Shown here one piece after another: positions 13,828-20,981 of a stretch of 41,800 bases of DNA. The stretch's first letter is position 1; every line of letters begins with the position of its first letter. This DNA is from Clostridia bacterium (lineage in GTDB: Bacteria > Bacillota > Clostridia > Christensenellales > Borkfalkiaceae): contig JAFTHW010000008.1 of NCBI GenBank assembly GCA_017457225.1, positions 1 through 41,800 of the forward strand. Direction: 5' to 3'. The translations under genes were made by a program, and so were the position numbers. The notes beneath the pieces are model-generated. The model was not told the DNA's origin, searched no databases, and saw only the letters and a list, made by a program, of their open reading frames with translations.

Positions 13828-14745
13828 ATGGCGAATTTATCGGTAACTATTTGCGGCGTCACGCTGAAAAATCCCGTGATCGCGGCGTCCGGAACGTACG
13901 GGTTCGGACGGGAATTTCAGGAATTGTACGACGTGGGAGAAATTGGCGGCATATCGACGAAAGGCTTGACGTTAGAGCCTCGCGCAGGCAATCCCGTGCC
14001 CCGTATCGCGGAATCTCGCGGCGTGATCTTAAACGCCGTAGGTTTGCAGAATCCCGGCGTGGAGCATTTTATTGAAAACGATTTGGAGTGGCTCAAAAGT
14101 ACGGGGACGAAAGTCATCGCGAACGTCGCGGGCAAAACGCTAGACGATTATAAAAATATTTGTACGCGGTTGAACGGACTCGTGGATATGATTGAGCTCA
14201 ATATTTCCTGCCCCAACGTAAAGAGCGGCGGTATGGCGTTCGGGATTCGTCCCGAAACGGTGGAAGAAGTGACTCGCGTGGCGAAATCGGGTGCGAAAGA
14301 TACTCCGCTGATCGTCAAGCTGTCCCCCAACGTCGAGAGTATCGCGGCGAACGCTTTGGCGGCGGAGAGAGGGGGCGCGGACTGCATTTCCCTCATCAAT
14401 ACGCTGACGGGTATGGCGATTGATATCGAGCGCAGACGTCCGATCATTGCCAACAACACGGGCGGCGTATCGGGAGCGGGCGTGAAACCCGTTGCGGTGC
14501 GAATGGTGTACGAAGCGTCGCAGGCGGTCAAGATCCCCGTGATCGGTATGGGCGGAATCACTTGCGCGGAGGACGCGATCGAATTTTTGATGGCGGGCGC
14601 ATCGGCGGTGCAGGTCGGTACGGCAAATTTCACCGATCCATACGCAATGCCCAAGATCATAGCGGGGCTCAATGCGTGGTGCGACCGTCACGGAATCGAG
14701 AACGTGGCTCAGCTCACGGGTACGTTGCAATTAAACGGTAAATAA
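13828..14745 (+). CDS. pyrD: Dihydroorotate dehydrogenase (NAD+), catalytic subunit, class 1B
   Basis: 305 residues, an FMN-containing TIM barrel. Oxidises dihydroorotate to orotate with PyrK as partner. ELNISCPNVKSGGMAFG carries the cysteine base characteristic of class 1 enzymes. NNTGGVSGAGVKP and GMGGITCAEDA are the FMN phosphate-binding loops. The start lies 14 bases after pyrK behind AAGGAGCG. No unusual features. Confidence 0.96.
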   Translation: MANLSVTICGVTLKNPVIAASGTYGFGREFQELYDVGEIGGISTKGLTLEPRAGNPVPRIAESRGVILNAVGLQNPGVEHFIENDLEWLKSTGTKVIANVAGKTLDDYKNICTRLNGLVDMIELNISCPNVKSGGMAFGIRPETVEEVTRVAKSGAKDTPLIVKLSPNVESIAANALAAERGGADCISLINTLTGMAIDIERRRPIIANNTGGVSGAGVKPVAVRMVYEASQAVKIPVIGMGGITCAEDAIEFLMAGASAVQVGTANFTDPYAMPKIIAGLNAWCDRHGIENVAQLTGTLQLNGK

Positions 14746-14761
14746 GTAAGGAGAACGAATT

Positions 14762-15424
14762 ATGGAATATACGTATAAGGAACAATTCATTCGGTTTATG
14801 GTCAATAACGGAGTTTTGCGTTTTGGTGAATTCACGTTAAAGAGCGGCAGAAAAGCCCCGTATTTCATTAACACGGGGAACTATAAAACGGGCAAACAGC
14901 TCGCAAAATTAGGGGAATATTACGCGGCTTGTATTGCGGAAAACAACTTACAGGCGGATACGCTGGTCGGACCTGCGTACAAGGGAATCCCTCTGTCCGT
15001 AGCTACGGCGATCGCGCTGTATAACAACTACGAAAGAGAAATGAACTACTGCTTTGACAGAAAAGAAGTCAAAGACCACGGCGAGGGCGGTTTATTCGTC
15101 GGGAAACAGTTGGAAGACGGCGAGCGCGTGATCATCATCGAAGACGTTATGACTTCGGGAAAAGCGCTTCGGGAGATCCTGCCGAAATTAGAGGCGGCGG
15201 CAAACGTCAAAGTTGCCGGTATGATCATTTCCGTAGACCGTATGGAAAAGGCGCTCAACAGCGATTTGTCGGCGGTTGCGGAGGCGAAGAAAGAGTTCGG
15301 CATCGACGTATATTCCGTGGTAACCATCAACGATATTATCGCGGCGATCGAAGACGGTGTTATCGATGGAAAAGAGTACTTGCCTGCAATGTATAAATAC
15401 CGCACCGCTTACGGCGTGAACTGA
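14762..15424 (+). CDS. pyrE: Orotate phosphoribosyltransferase
   Basis: 220 residues. Transfers ribose phosphate from PRPP to orotate. The PRPP-binding signature VIIIEDVMTSGKA is present near residues 120-132, and the family landmark GRKAPYFINTG near the N-terminus. It starts 16 bases after pyrD behind AAGGAG and is the last gene of the operon. With pyrB-C-F-K-D, every step from carbamoyl phosphate to UMP is encoded here; carbamoyl phosphate synthase (carAB) is not in the window. Confidence 0.96.
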   Translation: MEYTYKEQFIRFMVNNGVLRFGEFTLKSGRKAPYFINTGNYKTGKQLAKLGEYYAACIAENNLQADTLVGPAYKGIPLSVATAIALYNNYEREMNYCFDRKEVKDHGEGGLFVGKQLEDGERVIIIEDVMTSGKALREILPKLEAAANVKVAGMIISVDRMEKALNSDLSAVAEAKKEFGIDVYSVVTINDIIAAIEDGVIDGKEYLPAMYKYRTAYGVN

Positions 15425-15615
15425 TTGCGACGGAAGTAGGGAGCGATCTGCTCCAATCCTTTTTCGAGCTTTCGCTCAAAACCGCTCCGTTCGATTTTTC
15501 GTTCGGAAAAGGTCGGGGTTGAGCTCGAGCGTTTGGAAAGGGGAAATTCCATAAAAAACAAGGCGGTGGCGCATACGAAACAAAACGCCGTAACCGTCAA
15601 AAATAAACGTCTCAT
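15409..15615 (-). CDS. Possible small membrane-anchored protein
   Basis: A 68-codon frame in the 245-base gap between pyrE and trpS. The predicted product has a basic start (MRR), one hydrophobic segment (LFLTVTAFCFVCATALFF), then a polar tail rich in Ser, Lys and Arg: the layout of a single-pass or secreted small protein. Against it: no Shine-Dalgarno sequence, overlap of 16 bases with the end of pyrE on the other strand, and no homologue I recognise. May be a chance frame. Confidence 0.3.
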   Translation of the reverse strand: MRRLFLTVTAFCFVCATALFFMEFPLSKRSSSTPTFSERKIERSGFERKLEKGLEQIAPYFRRNQFTP

Positions 15616-15669
15616 ACGCTTAGTATGAAGAAAAAAGCGTAGGTTATACGCAAAAGGACGGAAACGAAT

Positions 15670-16713
15670 ATGAAAAATATCATTTTAACAGGGGATAGAC
15701 CCACCGGGAAACTTCACATCGGGCATTACGTAGGCTCGCTTCGCCGTCGCGTGGAATTGCAGAACAGCGGAAAGTTCGATAAGATCTACGTTATGGTTGC
15801 GGACGCGCAAGCACTCACCGATAATTTTGAAAATCCCGATAAGGTGCGGGAAAATATTACGCAGGTAGCGCTCGATTATCTCGCTTGCGGTTTAGACCCC
15901 GAAAAATCCACGATTTTCGTGCAATCGCACGTTGCGGAACTCACCGAACTCACGTTCTATTATATGAATCTCGTGACGCTCGCGCGGTTGCAGAGAAATC
16001 CCACGGTCAAGGCGGAGATCAAACAAAAGAATTTCGAGTTGTCCCTGCCGATGGGATTTTTGACGTATCCCGTTTCGCAAACTGCGGACATTACGGCGTT
16101 TAAAGCGAATACTGTACCCGTCGGCGAAGATCAGCTCCCGATGTTGGAACAGGCAAGAGAGATCGTAAGGAGTTTTAACGGCTTGTACGGAGAGACGCTT
16201 GTCGAGCCTAAAGCCGTATTGCCTGAAAATAAATCCTGCCTGCGCTTGCCCGGTACGGACGGTATGGCGAAGATGAGCAAATCGCTTGGGAATTGCATTT
16301 ATCTTGCTGATTCCGCGGACGAGATCAAGCGTAAGATTATGGGTATGTATACTGATCCCAATCACTTGAAAGTGACTGATCCAGGCGATACGAAAAATAA
16401 CCCGACGTTTATCTATCTCGATGCGTTTGTTAACGACGGGCATTTTGAGAGATATTTACCCGAGTACGCAAACCTTGACGAGATGAAAGCGCATTACGAG
16501 CGCGGCGGTTTGGGGGATATGAAAGTGAAGAAGTTCTTAAACGCAGTGATGCAGGAAACGTTAGAGCCCATTCGTCTTCGCAGGGAAGAGTTGGAAAAAG
16601 ATTTGCCCGCGATTTGGGAAATGCTTAGAAAAGGGAGCGAAGAAGCCCGCGCCGTGGCGGCGAATACCCTTTCGGAAGTCAAAAAAGCGATGAAAATCGA
16701 TTATTTTGCGTAA
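15670..16713 (+). CDS. trpS: Tryptophanyl-tRNA synthetase
   Basis: 347 residues, a class I aminoacyl-tRNA synthetase charging tRNA-Trp. The HIGH motif appears as [12 protein letters not shown] (residues 13-24) and KMSKS as AKMSKSLGN (about 199-207), with the usual Rossmann core between them and a helical C-terminal anticodon-binding part. The N-terminus begins directly at the first strand ([13 protein letters not shown]), as in bacterial enzymes. The start is preceded by AAGGAC. No T-box leader is evident in the short 5' region, unlike many Bacillota trpS genes. Confidence 0.96.
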   Translation: MKNIILTGDRPTGKLHIGHYVGSLRRRVELQNSGKFDKIYVMVADAQALTDNFENPDKVRENITQVALDYLACGLDPEKSTIFVQSHVAELTELTFYYMNLVTLARLQRNPTVKAEIKQKNFELSLPMGFLTYPVSQTADITAFKANTVPVGEDQLPMLEQAREIVRSFNGLYGETLVEPKAVLPENKSCLRLPGTDGMAKMSKSLGNCIYLADSADEIKRKIMGMYTDPNHLKVTDPGDTKNNPTFIYLDAFVNDGHFERYLPEYANLDEMKAHYERGGLGDMKVKKFLNAVMQETLEPIRLRREELEKDLPAIWEMLRKGSEEARAVAANTLSEVKKAMKIDYFA

Positions 16714-16724
16714 AGACAAAACCC

Positions 16725-16747
16725 GCCCCTGCGAATTCCGCAGGGCG
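16725..16747 (+). terminator. Hairpin just after trpS
   Basis: A 9-bp stem with core CCCTGCG/CGCAGGG and loop AATTC. The T run after it is weak, so it may be a stabilising 3' hairpin rather than the main terminator. Confidence 0.5.
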
Positions 16748-16766
16748 TGATTTATACAAGGTAAAA

Positions 16767-16800
16767 GAAAAAAGCCGTTGCGATTGCAACGGCTTTTTCA
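16767..16800. terminator. Bidirectional terminator between trpS and HU gene
   Basis: AAAAAGCCGTTGC pairs with GCAACGGCTTTTT, giving A/T runs on both sides, so it can end transcripts of trpS (plus) and of the HU gene (minus). Confidence 0.88.
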
Positions 16801-16811
16801 AAGTTTCCTTA

Positions 16812-17087
16812 TTAGTTGTTGATGATTTCTTTATAAGCTTTACCGAATTTCATAACGGGCTTCTTGCAAGCTGCGATATCAACTTTCGCCTTCGTTTGAG
16901 GGTTAATACCAGTCTTAGCTGCAACGTTCTTAACTTCAAACGTACCGAAGCCAACGAGCTGAACTTTATCGCCGTTCTTCAAAGCTTCCGTAACGGTAGC
17001 AACGAATGCGTCGTATGCGATAGCCGCGTCTTTGTTCGTAAAACCTGCTTTTTCTGCCATTGCTTTAATCAATTCGCCTTTGTTCAT
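16812..17087 (-). CDS. hup: HU-type histone-like DNA-binding protein
   Basis: 91 residues, the standard length of HU. HU dimers bend and compact DNA. The N-terminal helices (MNKGELIKAMAEKAGFTNKD), the strand GDKVQLVGFGTFEV and the end FGKAYKEIINN match the family. The DNA-intercalating arm is present with its Pro (GINPQTK), but the usual RxGRNP start of the arm is AKTGINP, so two arm arginines are missing. AAAGGGG lies before the ATG. Monocistronic. Confidence 0.95.
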   Translation of the reverse strand: MNKGELIKAMAEKAGFTNKDAAIAYDAFVATVTEALKNGDKVQLVGFGTFEVKNVAAKTGINPQTKAKVDIAACKKPVMKFGKAYKEIINN

Positions 17088-17147
17088 AGAGTAAAATCCC
17101 CTTTAATTTAATTATTTCTTAAGCGTCGAAAATTCTTAAGTAATTCT

Positions 17148-17176
17148 ATTATAGCGTATAGAAAGGGGTTTGTCAA
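17148..17176 (-). promoter_or_regulatory. SigA-type promoter of the HU gene
   Basis: Minus strand TTGACA (17171-17176), 17 bp, TATAAT (17148-17153): perfect consensus. The 60-base leader contains two CTTAAG palindromes (about 17118 and 17135), possible sites for autoregulation. Confidence 0.8.
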
Positions 17177-17272
17177 GTGCCAAATTAAAAAAAATTGCGA
17201 AAAACCTTGAAAAATCAGGCTTTTTTTCAATTTTTGGCGAATAAAAGAGGCGAAAAAAGGGAAGAGATACAA

Positions 17273-17306
17273 AACCGGAGAAGAAAATGTTTTTTCTTCT
17301 CCGGTT
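17273..17306 (-). terminator. Terminator of the YitT-family gene
   Basis: AACCGGAGAAGAAAA pairs perfectly with TTTTCTTCTCCGGTT (15 bp, 4-base loop), followed on the minus strand by a short T tract. Confidence 0.7.
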
Positions 17307-17334
17307 CAAGTTTTATAAGGCATAGAGCAATTTA

Positions 17335-18354
17335 TTAAATTTCGGTAGAATAGAAACCCAATCCCAACACTTGCGAAACTTGCGACATAACCGCGAACGA
17401 ATCGGGATCCACAGTCTTCATAACACGACGGAGAGTCGCTACCTGTCTGCGGCTGACTACGCAAAGGAGCATCGAATGGCTTTCTTTCGTATACATTCCC
17501 ATCGCTGGCAACATTGTCACACCGCGGCTGAGTTCGTGCATCAACGCTTGGGACATTTCTTCGGGCTTATCGGTGATGATACGGAACTCAATCGCCGATT
17601 GAAATCCGTTCGTCACCGCCTCGTTCGTTTTACTCTCGATATACGATTCAAACGCCGCCATCATAACAGGTAAAAGTCGCAACGCCAACGTATCCGCCTT
17701 GAATACAAAAATGGACGAGCTGATGATGGTGCAGTTGATTATGAAGAGCATCCAAGCGATGGAAGTCGCGGCGAATTTCTTCTGGATCAATACCGCGAGA
17801 ATATCCGCGCCGCCCGTACTGCCGCCAATTTTGAACGCTAGACCGATCGCCGTGCCGATGCAAATACCTGCAGCGATCGCCGCGAAGATCTTTTCTCCGT
17901 TGCTTCCGAACTCAATTTGCAGTTTATTAAAGGGCGAAACGTTTTCCAGCATAAACAACCAAAGGGATTGCATGCCCGTGTTCGCCGCCGATAAAATAGC
18001 GAATCTTTTCTTGACGAAAAAGAAGGACAAAATAACGAGGGGCAAGTTGATGGAAAACAAAATGACCCATTGAGGTACTTTTCCATTCGTCGCTACGTTT
18101 ACAATGATACCAATACCGCTGATACCACCGATGGTGAAATCATTGGGCGTAATAAGCGAGTACGCTGCGAAGGAAACGAGAAAGGAAGAGAGTATCAAAA
18201 AGAAAACGATCTTAAACCAATAGAACGTTTTGCCTTTCGTGGTAGCCGCAACGTTTTCAAGATCCTGTTTCGTGATTTTAGGAGGCAATTTGCCGAGCGT
18301 ATCCGCATTCGTTTCCGTTTTCGCGGAACAAGAAGTGCTTTGCTGTTCGTTCAT
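17335..18354 (-). CDS. YitT-family membrane protein (DUF2179)
   Basis: 339 residues from ATG 18354. After a polar, probably disordered N-terminus of about 45 residues come five or so membrane segments beginning FKIVFFLILSSFLVSFAAYS, including the family landmarks DFTIGGISGIGII and GGSTGGADILAVL. The C-terminal part (about 260-339) is the DUF2179 domain, with GVTMLPAMGMYT and LLCVVSRRQ. Family members are abundant in Bacillota; their transport role is not settled, and the soluble domain is thought to be regulatory. I start at 18354 because the sequence upstream to 18426 reads as random. Not co-transcribed with its neighbours. Confidence 0.9.
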   Translation of the reverse strand: MNEQQSTSCSAKTETNADTLGKLPPKITKQDLENVAATTKGKTFYWFKIVFFLILSSFLVSFAAYSLITPNDFTIGGISGIGIIVNVATNGKVPQWVILFSINLPLVILSFFFVKKRFAILSAANTGMQSLWLFMLENVSPFNKLQIEFGSNGEKIFAAIAAGICIGTAIGLAFKIGGSTGGADILAVLIQKKFAATSIAWMLFIINCTIISSSIFVFKADTLALRLLPVMMAAFESYIESKTNEAVTNGFQSAIEFRIITDKPEEMSQALMHELSRGVTMLPAMGMYTKESHSMLLCVVSRRQVATLRRVMKTVDPDSFAVMSQVSQVLGLGFYSTEI

Positions 18355-18472
18355 ATCCGTTTTTTCCTCTATATAATATATTATGGATTGCGAAATTATT
18401 GTAACACATTTTCGTTGACTAGGCAAGCGGTTGAACCCACTTTTTTGCCCGAAAAAGTTAAATTTTTACACG

Positions 18473-18507
18473 AAAAACCGCTCCGCGTCTTTGGGACAAG
18501 GAGCGGT
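18473..18507 (-). terminator. Terminator of rplI
   Basis: Minus strand: CCGCTCC/GGAGCGG stem (18500-18506 with 18478-18484) extended by an A-T pair, then five T residues. The loop is long, 15 bases. Confidence 0.7.
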
Positions 18508-18520
18508 GGTTTACAAAAAC

Positions 18521-18961
18521 TTACAAACCCTCGACTACGACGGTGATTTTGGAGTACACGTTTTCCATAAACCGAACTTCGGCGGAGAAGCTTCCGACCG
18601 TTTTCACCGAGTCCATCTTAATTTTCTTTTTGTCAATCTCAAAGCCCATCGAAGAGAGCGCCGCCGCCACGTGAGAGGAGGTTACGCTGCCGAACACTTT
18701 TCCGTTTTCGCCCGTTTTGATCTTTACGGAAACGGACTTGCCGTCCAAAGACGCCGCCAACGCTTTCATCGCTTTCAATTCTTCCGCTTTATGGTATTCC
18801 GCCGCCGCCTTCTTTTGCGCCGCGTCGTGTACGTTGCTTGCCGTTGCCGCTTCAGCGAGTCCCTTTTTCAAAAGAAAGTTTCTGCCGTAACCGTCTGCAA
18901 CTTCCACCACATCGCCTTTTTTACCCGTGCCTTTTACGTCTGCCTTTAAAATGACTTTCAT
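18521..18961 (-). CDS. rplI: 50S ribosomal protein L9
   Basis: 146 residues, normal length. L9 binds 23S rRNA and stretches between ribosomes. The N-terminal rRNA-binding domain ([19 protein letters not shown], then [14 protein letters not shown]) is followed by the long connecting helix (about 42-75) and the C-terminal domain starting near [12 protein letters not shown]. In most Bacillota rplI lies between gdpP and dnaB; here it is alone, with its own promoter and leader. Confidence 0.96.
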   Translation of the reverse strand: MKVILKADVKGTGKKGDVVEVADGYGRNFLLKKGLAEAATASNVHDAAQKKAAAEYHKAEELKAMKALAASLDGKSVSVKIKTGENGKVFGSVTSSHVAAALSSMGFEIDKKKIKMDSVKTVGSFSAEVRFMENVYSKITVVVEGL

Positions 18962-18974
18962 TGTAGCCTCCTTG

Positions 18975-19071
18975 GGAGCGGAAAACGCTCCGTTTATTCT
19001 TTTGGCTCTGTCACATCACGTGGTTGATTTTCTCGTTAAATCGCTAAAAATGCTTTTTCGCTAAATCAACC
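18975..19071 (-). promoter_or_regulatory. Structured rplI leader
   Basis: Between promoter and gene the minus-strand transcript can form a 9-bp stem GGTTGATTT/AAATCAACC (19071-19063 with 19030-19022) enclosing A/T-rich repeats. A second hairpin GGAGCG/CGCTCC (18991-18986 with 18980-18975) ends right before the AAGGAGG ribosome site. Ribosomal protein leaders often bind their own product; that is inference here. Confidence 0.45.
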
Positions 19072-19104
19072 AAACTCTATGACATAGCCATTCTTTTCAA
19101 TACT

Positions 19105-19133
19105 ATTTTACAAGAAAATTTTGAAAATGTCAA
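19105..19133 (-). promoter_or_regulatory. SigA-type promoter of rplI
   Basis: Minus strand TTGACA (19128-19133), 17 bp, TAAAAT (19105-19110). It overlaps, on the opposite strand, the upstream region of the DUF1540 gene. Confidence 0.75.
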
Positions 19134-19160
19134 TAATCTTTGAACAATTTGCGCATACTG
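19130..19160 (+). promoter_or_regulatory. Possible forespore (sigma G/F-like) promoter of the DUF1540 gene
   Basis: TCAATA (19130-19135), 18 bp, CATACTG (19154-19160). This is close to the sigma-G pattern TGAATA-N17/18-CATACTA. No SigA-type pair fits this position. Assignment by pattern only. Confidence 0.35.
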
Positions 19161-19188
19161 CTTTTACCTTTAAAGGAGGTTTTTTGTT

Positions 19189-19359
19189 ATGATGAATGAA
19201 AATGGAAACGAAGTGAACACCTGTATCGGTTGCGGCGTGACCGAATGTAAGTACAATCGCTCGGGCGATTATTGTACGCTCAGAAAGATCCACGTTGGCA
19301 ATACGTGCAACAAAGAAGCGGATTGCTGTACCTGCTGCGACAGCTTTGAAAAAAGATAA
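19189..19359 (+). CDS. DUF1540 cysteine-rich small protein
   Basis: 56 residues, below common ORF length cut-offs. AAAGGAGGT (19172-19180) precedes two adjacent ATG codons (19189, 19192). The product has nine cysteines. The DUF1540 signature is clear: CGVTECKYNRSGDYCTLRKI followed by a C-terminal CCTCCDSFEKR. The family is restricted largely to clostridia and bacilli, and the cysteine pattern suggests metal binding; function unknown. A possible sporulation-type promoter lies upstream and a terminator downstream, so it is a single-gene unit. Confidence 0.9.
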   Translation: MMNENGNEVNTCIGCGVTECKYNRSGDYCTLRKIHVGNTCNKEADCCTCCDSFEKR

Positions 19360-19370
19360 GTCGTTGGATC

Positions 19371-19406
19371 AAAAAAGCCGTCTTCCGGAGCGGAGGGCGG
19401 TTTTTT
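19371..19406 (+). terminator. Terminator of the DUF1540 gene
   Basis: A 10-bp stem CCGTCTTCCG/CGGAGGGCGG with two G-T pairs, loop GAG, flanked by A6 and T6. Confidence 0.8.
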
Positions 19407-19468
19407 ACGCGCTGAAAATGATAAAAACGAACATTTTTACTCTACGAGAGCGGATTTTCATTCAAGTC

Positions 19469-19497
19469 TTGCATTTTTAAACGGAAAAGAGTATAAT
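19469..19497 (+). promoter_or_regulatory. Promoter of the PfoR-like gene
   Basis: TTGCAT (19469-19474), 17 bp, TATAAT (19492-19497). The -10 box includes the first in-frame ATG (19496), which rules that codon out as the start. Confidence 0.75.
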
Positions 19498-19522
19498 GAA
19501 GAAAAGCGAAAGAGGTTTGAGT

Positions 19523-20689
19523 ATGGAAGTCGAAACGGAAGAATCGGTTCAAAGGCCTACTTGGAAAGAAAGGAGTTTGTCGTATTTGAAAACACTCCCC
19601 AAACGCTATTTTATCACGGCGTTTTCGGGAATGGCGCAGGGCTTGTTCGTCACGCTCATCGCCGGTACGATTCTAGCGCAAATCGCAGGCTGGATCGGGG
19701 ATAATTATATCGGGAATACTCTTTTCTACATAGCGAATTTGGCAAAGATCCTTATGGGCGCGGGAATCGGCGTGGGGATTGCGCACGCGCTCGGTAAAAA
19801 CAAACTGCTCACGTTTTCCGCGGTGGCGGCGGGTATGATCGGCGCTTGGGCGGATCAACTTATCGTCGGGGGCGGCGGCTATGGCGTGATTGTCGCGAAA
19901 TTGGGCGCGGGACTTCCCGGGAATCCGATCGGCGCGTACGTATTGACGATGCTGACCGTAGAAATCGTGGAGCTGTACGCGGGAAAAACTAAGCTCGATA
20001 TCATTTTAATCCCCTTGGGAACGCTGCTTGTTTCTTTTGCGGGAGTGTTCGTGGCTTGGCCGTTTATTAAATTGATTGATTTATTCGCAGAACTTTTGGT
20101 GATCACCATCAATGCAGGCGCGGCGGTAAAACTGATCGTCGGCATACTGATTGCAGTGGTTATGGGGATTTTATTGACGATGCCAACTTCCTCTGCGGCA
20201 ATTTGGGTGGCGATCGCTACGTCGAATACGGCGATCGAGAATCCCGAAGTGTTCGCCATCGCAGGCGGCGCGGCGGTAGCGGGTTGCGCGGCGCATATGA
20301 TCGGATTCGCCGTAACCAGTTTTCGTGAAAACGGAGTAGGCGGTTTGATTTCTCAAGGAATCGGTACGAGTATGCTCCAAATCCCCAATATTATGAAAAA
20401 GCCTGTGATTATGATTCCCGAAATCGTGTCTAGCGCGGTTGCGGGAGTGGTCGCGGTGCTTCTAAACGTCAGATGTACGGCGGCGGGCGGCGGTATGGGA
20501 ACGAGCGGGCTTGTCGGGCTTTTCGGCGTGATCGATGCTTGCGCGCAGTATAACGTTCCCACGTTAAATTGCGTTTTGGGAATTGTCTTATGCTTATTCG
20601 TGATTCCCACGCTCGTTTCTTTACTGGTGAGCGAGTTTATGAGAAAGAAAGGCTGGATTCAATTCGGGGATATGAAATTAGAACTGTAA
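19523..20689 (+). CDS. PfoR-like membrane protein (PTS EIIC-type family)
   Basis: 388 residues from ATG 19523. The upstream ATG at 19496 is part of the promoter -10, while AGAGG at 19511-19515 fits 19523. After a polar N-terminus come about nine hydrophobic segments rich in Gly and Ala (GMAQGLFVTLIAGTILAQIA; GAGIGVGIAHALG; MPTSSAAIWVAIATS). This matches the integral membrane PTS_EIIC_2/PfoR family, named after a putative regulator of toxin expression in Clostridium perfringens. There is no EIIA or EIIB domain or gene nearby, so transport by phosphorylation is doubtful and the substrate is unknown. The terminator follows at once. Confidence 0.8.
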   Translation: MEVETEESVQRPTWKERSLSYLKTLPKRYFITAFSGMAQGLFVTLIAGTILAQIAGWIGDNYIGNTLFYIANLAKILMGAGIGVGIAHALGKNKLLTFSAVAAGMIGAWADQLIVGGGGYGVIVAKLGAGLPGNPIGAYVLTMLTVEIVELYAGKTKLDIILIPLGTLLVSFAGVFVAWPFIKLIDLFAELLVITINAGAAVKLIVGILIAVVMGILLTMPTSSAAIWVAIATSNTAIENPEVFAIAGGAAVAGCAAHMIGFAVTSFRENGVGGLISQGIGTSMLQIPNIMKKPVIMIPEIVSSAVAGVVAVLLNVRCTAAGGGMGTSGLVGLFGVIDACAQYNVPTLNCVLGIVLCLFVIPTLVSLLVSEFMRKKGWIQFGDMKLEL

Positions 20690-20700
20690 TGTTTCAAGAT

Positions 20701-20743
20701 AAAAAGCAGGCGGAGAAGCGGTTGCTTCTCCGCCTGCTTTTTT
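20701..20743 (+). terminator. Terminator of the PfoR-like gene
   Basis: A perfect 19-bp stem (core GCAGGCGGAGAAGC, loop GGTT) ending in six T residues. Confidence 0.9.
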
Positions 20744-20771
20744 GATAATATAAAATTTTTTTGAAAACCTA

Positions 20772-20799
20772 TTGACAAATATAAATAGTATGGTATAAT
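20772..20799 (+). promoter_or_regulatory. Promoter of the third lipoprotein gene
   Basis: TTGACA (20772-20777), 16 bp, TATAAT (20794-20799), with TGG before the -10 (extended). Transcription should begin near 20806, giving a leader of about 176 bases. Confidence 0.75.
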
Positions 20800-20805
20800 G
20801 TAGCT

Positions 20806-20981
20806 ACAAAAGGAAAATTTTTCCTAAATTTTGACAAGGACGGTATACTCCAATGAACGAGGAACAATTTTTTCAAGGAGGAACTATTTAGAATCTTTTT
20901 TGAATAGAATATATATACCGTTCCTCCTTTGTTTTTTAGACAAAAGGAGGATTTTATATCCTGTTAGTTAAGGAGAAGTTT
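20806..20981 (+). promoter_or_regulatory. Lipoprotein leader with competing hairpins and micro-ORF
   Basis: Segment B (GTTCCTCCTTTG, 20920-20931) can pair upstream with A (CAAGGAGGAAC, 20874-20884; 11 bp, one bulge), forming an intrinsic terminator with T6 at 20932-20937. It can instead pair downstream with C (CAAAAGGAGG, 20941-20950; 9 bp, one bulge). A second copy of GAGGAAC (20859-20865) and a CGGTATA/TATACCG pair (20841-20847 with 20914-20920) offer further folds. A 12-codon frame, MNEEQFFQGGTI (ATG 20853, TAG 20889-20891), covers the A arm, so a translating ribosome would prevent the terminator. Its ribosome site (AAGGA, 12 bases upstream) is poorly spaced. The design is that of an attenuator; the signal is unknown. 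Confidence 0.55.

Noticed and set aside
11446-14730. Long minus-strand frames opposite pyrC, pyrF and pyrD
   Set aside because: They mirror the plus-strand genes, which have clear motifs and ribosome sites.
15616-15669. T-box leader before trpS
   Set aside because: The gap is far too short and lacks the T-box sequence and terminator.
19496-19522. ATG at 19496 as start of the PfoR-like gene
   Set aside because: The ATG overlaps the TATAAT box of the gene's own promoter and has no Shine-Dalgarno; 19523 has AGAGG at the right distance.
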